Positions 59,078 through 64,000 of a stretch of 64,000 nucleotides of DNA are shown piece by piece. The stretch's first letter is position 1. Each line of letters opens with the position of its first letter. The notes under the pieces are model-generated. The model did not search any database. It saw only the letters and a program-made list of their open reading frames with translations, and had not been told where the DNA came from. A program made the translations under genes and the position numbers. The DNA comes from an uncultured Oscillibacter sp. (lineage in GTDB: Bacteria; Bacillota; Clostridia; Oscillospirales; Oscillospiraceae): the NCBI GenBank assembly GCA_910584075.1, contig CAJTZI010000008.1, positions 1-64,000 on the forward strand. The letters are read 5' to 3'.

Positions 59078-60145
59078 ATGTGTGATCTCAGATCCGTACA
59101 AGTAAACACCGCCACCCCCTATGAGGTGACCATCGCCCCCGGCCTGCTGGCGGACTGCGGCCCCCGCCTGCGAGCGCTCATGCCCCCCTGTCATATGGCG
59201 GTCATCACCGACAGCACCGTGGCCCCCCTGTACCTGGAGACGGTTCAAAAAAGCCTCGCCGCGGCGGGTTTTTCCGTCAGCTCCCATGTCTTCCCCGCCG
59301 GAGAGAGGAGCAAAAATTTCTCTACGCTGGCGGGCATCCTTGAATTCCTGGCGGAGCGCCGCCTCACCCGCACCGACTGCGTGGCCGCCCTGGGCGGCGG
59401 CGTGACGGGGGACATGGCCGGCTTCGCCGCCGCCGTATACCTGCGGGGCATCCGCTGCGTCCAGCTGCCTACAACCCTGCTCTCCGCCGTGGACTCCTCT
59501 GTGGGCGGCAAGACCGCCATCGACCTGACAGCCGGAAAAAACCTGGCGGGGGCCTTTCTCCAGCCCGCCGCCGTGCTGTGCGACACGAACTGCCTCGCCT
59601 CCCTGCCCGCGGACGCCTTTGCCGACGGCGCCGCCGAGGCCGTCAAGACCGGCATCCTGTGCGATGAGAGCCTCTTCGCCCTCTTTGAGGACGGGACCCT
59701 CGCCGCGGAGCCGGGGACGGTCATCGCCCGGTGCGTGGCCTACAAGGCCGGCGTGGTGGAGCGGGACGAAAAGGAACAGGGCGAGCGGAAGCTTTTGAAC
59801 CTGGGCCACACCATAGGCCATGCCATTGAGAAGTGCAGCGGCTACGCCGTCCCCCATGGCCACGCCGTGGCGGCGGGGCTGGCGGTCACGGCCCGGGCCG
59901 CAGAGGCTCTGGGGTGGACGGAGGAGCCCATTGCAGGGCGCATCGCCGCCTGTCTCGCCCAAAACGGCCTGCCCACCGGCGCAAACTTTTCTTCGGAGGA
60001 CCTGGCGGAGGCCGCCTCCGCCGACAAAAAGCGGGCCGGAGGGGACATCACCCTGGTGGTGCCCAAAAGGATCGGCCTGTGCGAATTGAAAAAAATACCC
60101 GTCTCGGAGCTGCTGCCCGTCATCCGGGCAGGATTGGAGGGATAA
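59078..60145 (+). CDS. aroB: 3-Dehydroquinate synthase
   Basis: A 355-residue NAD- and metal-dependent enzyme closing the shikimate ring. Motifs: GERSKNFSTL, ALGGGVTGDMAGFAAAVYLRG (NAD site, near 105), QLPTTLLSAVDSSVGGKTAID, EAVKTGIL and NLGHTIGHAIEK with metal His. AAGGAGG precedes the start. A gap of 145 bp separates it from tyrA, with no terminator recognised. Confidence 0.96.
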   Translation: MCDLRSVQVNTATPYEVTIAPGLLADCGPRLRALMPPCHMAVITDSTVAPLYLETVQKSLAAAGFSVSSHVFPAGERSKNFSTLAGILEFLAERRLTRTDCVAALGGGVTGDMAGFAAAVYLRGIRCVQLPTTLLSAVDSSVGGKTAIDLTAGKNLAGAFLQPAAVLCDTNCLASLPADAFADGAAEAVKTGILCDESLFALFEDGTLAAEPGTVIARCVAYKAGVVERDEKEQGERKLLNLGHTIGHAIEKCSGYAVPHGHAVAAGLAVTARAAEALGWTEEPIAGRIAACLAQNGLPTGANFSSEDLAEAASADKKRAGGDITLVVPKRIGLCELKKIPVSELLPVIRAGLEG

Positions 60146-60151
60146 CGCCCC

Positions 60152-61375
60152 ATGGACGTCCGTATCTACCCCCGGCGCCTCTCCGGTGTGGTGACGCCGC
60201 CCCCCAGCAAATCCCTGGCCCACCGGCTTGTCATCGCCGCCTCCCTGGCGGCAGGCACCAGCACCATCCGCAACACGGACTTCTCCCAGGATGTGGAGGC
60301 CACTCTGCGCTGTATGCAGGCCCTGGGCGGACAGTGGGAGGCCATGGAGGACGGACTGCGGGTCACCGGCATCGGCGGCATCCGCCAGCCCTTCGGGGCC
60401 CTGCCGCAGTTCGACTGCGGGGAGTCCGGCTCCACGCTCCGCTTCCTCATCCCCATCTCCATGACCGCGGGACAGGGCGGCATCTTCACCGGCCGGGGCC
60501 GGCTGATGGAACGCCCGCAGGAGCCCTACTTTCATCTCTTTCAGGAGCGGGGCGTCGCCTGGGAGCAGCGTGACGGCATGCTCACCGTTCAGGGCCAGCT
60601 GGCGCCGGGGGAGTACCGCCTGCCCGGGAACGTGTCCAGTCAGTTCTTCACCGGCCTCCTCATGGCTCTGCCTCTGCTGGAGGGGCCCAGCGTAGTGGTC
60701 AGCACCACAGCCCTGGAGTCCGCCTCCTACGTCACCATGACCATGGGTGTGCTGGAGCAGTGCGGCATCCGGGTGCGCTACTCGCCCCAGATCCAAAGTT
60801 TCGGCATCTCCCCAGGGATCTACTGCCCCTTTGAATCCGCGGTGGAGGCGGACTGGTCCCAAGCCGCCTTCTGGTACGCCGCCATTGCCCTGGGCAGCAA
60901 TCTGCGGCTCCGGGGGCTCAACGGCCGCTCCTCCCAGGGGGATGCGGCGGTGGTTGCCCACTGCAAGAAGCTCTCCCATGACGGAACTGCCGTCATTGAC
61001 CTCTCAGACTGCCCTGACCTCCTGCCGCCTCTGGCGGTGATGGCGGCCGTCCGGCGGGGCACCACCCGCTTCACCGGCGCCGCCCGTCTCCGGCTGAAGG
61101 AGAGCGACCGGCTGGCCACCGTCCATCAGATGCTCTCCGCCCTGGGCGGGGCCGCCTCAGAGGAGGCGGACAGCCTGACAGTCTACGGCGTCTCCACCCT
61201 TCCCGGCGGCACCGTGGACGGGGCCAACGACCACCGCATCGTTATGGCGGCGGCCATTGCCGCCGCCCGCTGCCAGGGCCCTGTGGTCATTCGGGGCGCC
61301 GAGGCGGTAAAGAAATCCTATCCCGGCTTCTGGCGGGACTATGAAAACCTGGGAGGTGACGTCCGTGTCCTCTGA
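60152..61375 (+). CDS. aroA: 3-Phosphoshikimate 1-carboxyvinyltransferase
   Basis: A 407-residue EPSP synthase. Active-site text: PPPSKSLAHRLVIAASLA (Lys, Ser, Arg), CGESGSTLRFLIPIS (PEP-binding SGSTLR), GNVSSQFFTGLL and RLKESDRL, DGANDHRIVMAAA near the end. The SGSTLR motif has the form of class II (naturally more tolerant) enzymes only in part, so class is left open. It starts 6 bases after aroB stops. Confidence 0.96.
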   Translation: MDVRIYPRRLSGVVTPPPSKSLAHRLVIAASLAAGTSTIRNTDFSQDVEATLRCMQALGGQWEAMEDGLRVTGIGGIRQPFGALPQFDCGESGSTLRFLIPISMTAGQGGIFTGRGRLMERPQEPYFHLFQERGVAWEQRDGMLTVQGQLAPGEYRLPGNVSSQFFTGLLMALPLLEGPSVVVSTTALESASYVTMTMGVLEQCGIRVRYSPQIQSFGISPGIYCPFESAVEADWSQAAFWYAAIALGSNLRLRGLNGRSSQGDAAVVAHCKKLSHDGTAVIDLSDCPDLLPPLAVMAAVRRGTTRFTGAARLRLKESDRLATVHQMLSALGGAASEEADSLTVYGVSTLPGGTVDGANDHRIVMAAAIAAARCQGPVVIRGAEAVKKSYPGFWRDYENLGGDVRVL

Positions 61376-62456
61376 GTTCGGAAAAATCCTGCGCGTCAGC
61401 GTTTTCGGCCAATCCCACGGAAAGGCCATCGGGGTTCAGATCGACGGCCTTCCCGCCGGAGAGGAGATCGACCTAGAGGAGCTCCAGCGGTTTTTGGACC
61501 GGCGGAAGCCGGGAACAAGCCCCCTCTCCACCGCCCGAAAAGAGGGCGACGTGCCGGAGTTCCTCTCCGGCCTGGAAAACGGCAGAACCTGCGGCGCACC
61601 GTTGTGCGCCGTTATCTGGAACAGCGGCCAGCACTCGGCGGACTACACGGAGCTGCGGGACAAGCCCCGGCCCGGCCATGCGGACTACACCGCCTTTATC
61701 AAGTGGGACGGCCGCGCCGACATGCGGGGCGGCGGCCACTTCTCCGGCCGCTTGACAGCTCCTCTGTGCATCGCCGGGGGAATCGCCAAGCAGATTCTGG
61801 CCCGCCGGGGCGTCTACGTGGGGGCACATCTGTCCTCCGTGGGTTACGCCCAGGACATGCTCTTTCCCCTGCACCCCACAAAGGAGCTCTTTGACGCCCT
61901 GGCGGCGAAGCCCTTCCCCGTTCTGAACGACCACGCCGGGGAGGCCATGCAGACCGCCATTCTGGCCGCCAAAGAATCCCTGGACAGTGTGGGCGGCGCC
62001 ATTGAATGTGCCGCCGTCGGCCTGCCCGCCGGACTGGGAGAGCCCATGTTTGACGGGGTGGAGAGCCGTCTGGCGGCGGCCCTGTTCGGCATTCCCGCTG
62101 TGAAGGGCGTGGAGTTCGGCGAGGGGTTTCACGCCGCCCGGCTCCGGGGCTCGGAAAACAACGACCCCTTCGTCATGGAGGAAAACCGCATCCGCACGGA
62201 GACCAACCACGCCGGCGGCATTCTGGGGGGCATCACTACGGGAATGCCCCTGGTGCTCCGGGCGGCTGTAAAGCCCACGCCGTCCATCGGAGGCCCCCAG
62301 AGAACCGTCAGTCTCTCCGCCATGGAGGACACGGAACTGACAATTCACGGACGCCACGACCCCTGCATTGCCCACCGGGCCGTCCCGGTGGTGGAGGCGG
62401 TGACCGCCGCTGTACTTTTAGATATGCTTTTGGAGGGAAATCATGGAACTTTCTGA
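61365..62456 (+). CDS. aroC: Chorismate synthase
   Basis: A 363-residue FMN-dependent enzyme making chorismate, the branch point for aromatic amino acids. Motifs: FGQSHGKAIGVQIDG, KEGDVPEFLSG, RPGHADYT, GGGHFSGRLTA and GGILGGITTGMPLVLRAAVKPTPSI-type end (core GGILGGITTGMPL). GTG 61365 is chosen because GGGAGGTGAC precedes it; ATG 61341 upstream is in frame but lies inside aroA without a site. It overlaps aroA by 11 bases. Confidence 0.95.
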   Translation: MSSEFGKILRVSVFGQSHGKAIGVQIDGLPAGEEIDLEELQRFLDRRKPGTSPLSTARKEGDVPEFLSGLENGRTCGAPLCAVIWNSGQHSADYTELRDKPRPGHADYTAFIKWDGRADMRGGGHFSGRLTAPLCIAGGIAKQILARRGVYVGAHLSSVGYAQDMLFPLHPTKELFDALAAKPFPVLNDHAGEAMQTAILAAKESLDSVGGAIECAAVGLPAGLGEPMFDGVESRLAAALFGIPAVKGVEFGEGFHAARLRGSENNDPFVMEENRIRTETNHAGGILGGITTGMPLVLRAAVKPTPSIGGPQRTVSLSAMEDTELTIHGRHDPCIAHRAVPVVEAVTAAVLLDMLLEGNHGTF

Positions 62457-63579
62457 GATCCGCACGAAAATCGACGCCGTAGACGACCAGCTGCTGTCCC
62501 TTTTCCTGGAGCGCATGGCCCTCAGCGAGGAGGTGGCCGCCTGCAAAAATGAGCACCATCTGCCCATCCTCAACAAACAGCGGGAGCGGGAGATTCTGGC
62601 CAAGGTCACGGAGCGGGCCGGAGACAAGGAGCGCTATGCCTATCATCTCTACTCCACCCTCTTCGAGCTGGCCCGGTCCCGTCAGGCGGAGCTGATCTCC
62701 GCCCCCACCCGTGTGGCGGAGCGGATTGAGGTCGCCCTGAAAGGCGGCGGCGAGGTCTTCCCCCAGACGGGCCTTGCGGCCTGCCAAGGCGTGGAGGGAG
62801 CCAACTCCCAGGTGGCCTGCGACCGGCTGCTGCCCCGGGGAAACATCATGTACGTGAAGAGCTTTCAGGCGGTGGCCGCCGCCGTGGAGTCGGGGCTGTG
62901 CAAGTTCGGCGTGCTGCCCATTGAAAACAGCTCCAACGGCTCTGTCCGGGCGGTGTATCAGCTGCTCCAGGAGCACGACCTCTCCATCGTCCGCTCCGCC
63001 CGGCTGTGCATCCGTCACGAGCTGCTGGCCCTGCCCGGAGTGAAGCCGGCGGACATCACGGAAATCTACTCCCACGAGCAGGCCATCGGCCAGTGCTCCA
63101 AATTCCTGGGGGGACTCAAGGACGTAAAAGTCATCCCCTGCGGCAACACCGCCGCCGCCGCCAAGATGGTGGCCGAGAGCGGCAGCCGCCGCGCCGCCGC
63201 CATCTCCTCCCACCCCTGCGCCGCGCTGTATGGCCTGGAGTGCATCAATGGGAACATTCAGGACAGCGACAACAACTACACCCGCTTCATCTGCGTCACC
63301 AAAAAGCCGGTCATCTACGCCGGCGCCAACCGCATCAGCCTCATCATCGCCTTTGAGAACAAACCCGGCGCGCTGTACGACATCCTCTCCAAGCTGGCGG
63401 CCCTGGACATCAACATGACCAAGCTGGAGTCCTGCCCTGTGGCGGGCAGCGACTTCGAGTTCATCTTCTTCATCGAGCTGGAGGCCAGCGTCCAGGACCC
63501 CAGCGTGCTGGCCATGCTGGAGGAGATGGAGCGCAGCTGCGCCCAGTTCCAGTTCCTGGGCAGCTACGCGGAAGTATAA
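62443..63579 (+). CDS. pheA: Bifunctional chorismate mutase/prephenate dehydratase
   Basis: A 378-residue enzyme. Residues 1-85 are an AroQ-type chorismate mutase (IRTKIDAVDDQLLSLFLERM). The dehydratase domain follows from about 105 (ACQGVEGANSQVACDRLLP, VLPIENSSNGSVRAVYQLL), and a C-terminal ACT regulatory domain at about 295-378 (SLIIAFENKPGALYDILSKL, LESCPVAGSDFEFIFFIEL) allows Phe feedback. It begins 14 bases before aroC ends. Confidence 0.96.
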   Translation: MELSEIRTKIDAVDDQLLSLFLERMALSEEVAACKNEHHLPILNKQREREILAKVTERAGDKERYAYHLYSTLFELARSRQAELISAPTRVAERIEVALKGGGEVFPQTGLAACQGVEGANSQVACDRLLPRGNIMYVKSFQAVAAAVESGLCKFGVLPIENSSNGSVRAVYQLLQEHDLSIVRSARLCIRHELLALPGVKPADITEIYSHEQAIGQCSKFLGGLKDVKVIPCGNTAAAAKMVAESGSRRAAAISSHPCAALYGLECINGNIQDSDNNYTRFICVTKKPVIYAGANRISLIIAFENKPGALYDILSKLAALDINMTKLESCPVAGSDFEFIFFIELEASVQDPSVLAMLEEMERSCAQFQFLGSYAEV

Positions 63580-63582
63580 CCC

Positions 63583-64000
63583 ATGGGTGAGAAGCTCTAC
63601 GGCCTGCTGGGCCGGAAACTGGGCCACAGCTGGTCCGTGCCCATTCACAAGGCCCTGGGCTGTGCAGACTACCGCCTGATTGAGCTGGAACCGGAGCAGC
63701 TGAGAGAATTTCTCCGCCGTGAGAACATCGGCGGCCTCAACGTCACCATCCCCTACAAGCAGGACGTGATGCAGTTCTGCGATGTGATTGACCCGGCGGC
63801 GGAGGCCATCGGCAGCGTCAACACCCTGGTCCGCCGGGACGGTCGCCTCTATGGGTACAACACAGACATCGACGGCTTTCTCTACATGCTCCGCCGGGCG
63901 AAAATCTCTCTGGCGGGAAGGAAAGCGGTTATCCTGGGCAGCGGCGGCGCATCCCTGACGGCCCAGGCGGCGGCGCGGCTGGAGGGGGCCCGGGAGATCG
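63583..64000 (+). CDS. aroE: Shikimate dehydrogenase (5' part, cut by window end)
   Basis: The first 139 codons of shikimate dehydrogenase, which reduces 3-dehydroshikimate with NADPH. Visible: YGLLGRKLGHSWSVPIHKAL (substrate Ser motif), GGLNVTIPYKQDVM (catalytic Lys), GSVNTLVRRDGRLYGYNTDIDGF and the NADP-binding start AVILGSGGASLTAQAA. It begins 3 bases after pheA. The remainder, and any aroK, lie beyond the window. Confidence 0.95.
   Translation, partial: MGEKLYGLLGRKLGHSWSVPIHKALGCADYRLIELEPEQLREFLRRENIGGLNVTIPYKQDVMQFCDVIDPAAEAIGSVNTLVRRDGRLYGYNTDIDGFLYMLRRAKISLAGRKAVILGSGGASLTAQAAARLEGAREI

Noticed and set aside
1..64000. CRISPR array, tRNA or rRNA genes
   Set aside because: No regularly spaced direct repeats and no tRNA or rRNA signature were found by reading.

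Overview
The window is chromosomal DNA of a high-GC member of the Clostridia, most likely a gut Oscillospiraceae relative of Flavonifractor, Lawsonibacter or Oscillibacter. Support for this: strong AGGAGG-type ribosome sites, an oxidative half TCA pathway (citrate synthase, aconitase-like, NADP isocitrate dehydrogenase), type III glutamine synthetase, ThiW, an SLH surface protein, a T-box leader and several ECF sigma/anti-sigma pairs. The genus is inference from gene content; no rRNA or tRNA gene was found.

Layout. 0-0.6 kb: 3' end of an insertion-sequence transposase. 0.8-2.0 kb: a DUF1540 protein, a run of six hairpins and a split TauE/SafE exporter pair. 2.0-3.9 kb: TPP riboswitch, thiW, thiM. 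4.3-4.8 kb: an AT-richer XRE regulator. 5.2-10.8 kb: citrate synthase, an aconitase-family enzyme with an extra C-terminal domain, and isocitrate dehydrogenase, which together make 2-oxoglutarate. 10.9-14.9 kb: a small HPr-like protein, a frameshifted AraC regulator, a MATE pump and prfB. About 1 kb of non-coding DNA follows.

15.9-24.0 kb is the accessory core: a 1355-residue SLH-anchored surface protein, a stand-alone reverse transcriptase on the opposite strand with a retron-like non-coding RNA and its own promoter, an ECF sigma/anti-sigma pair, an HExxH protein and a small secreted protein. 24.0-28.2 kb: a MarR-controlled heterodimeric ABC exporter. 28.3-31.2 kb: a candidate small RNA and small membrane and regulatory genes. 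31.2-36.5 kb: an SGNH hydrolase, a nucleotidyltransferase, a Fur-family zinc-uptake operon without a binding protein, and small proteins. 36.5-46.0 kb: an XRE membrane regulator, pta, an M23 peptidase, TetR and XRE regulators, a second sigma/anti-sigma operon and a DUF1846 protein.

46.4-56.8 kb: tex, then a nitrogen-transfer group (purA, purB, asnB behind an Asn T-box, type III glutamine synthetase) and a phospholipase C-like protein. 56.8-64.0 kb: the aromatic amino acid operon aroF-tyrA-aroB-aroA-aroC-pheA-aroE, with aroE cut by the window end. It is preceded by a 32-codon leader peptide dense in Tyr and Phe codons and a terminator, the layout of ribosome-mediated attenuation.

The two most notable items are the RT plus structured RNA at 20.0-21.2 kb, which fits a retron with no obvious effector, and the Tyr/Phe leader-peptide attenuator at 56.8-57.05 kb, an uncommon control for such an operon in this class.
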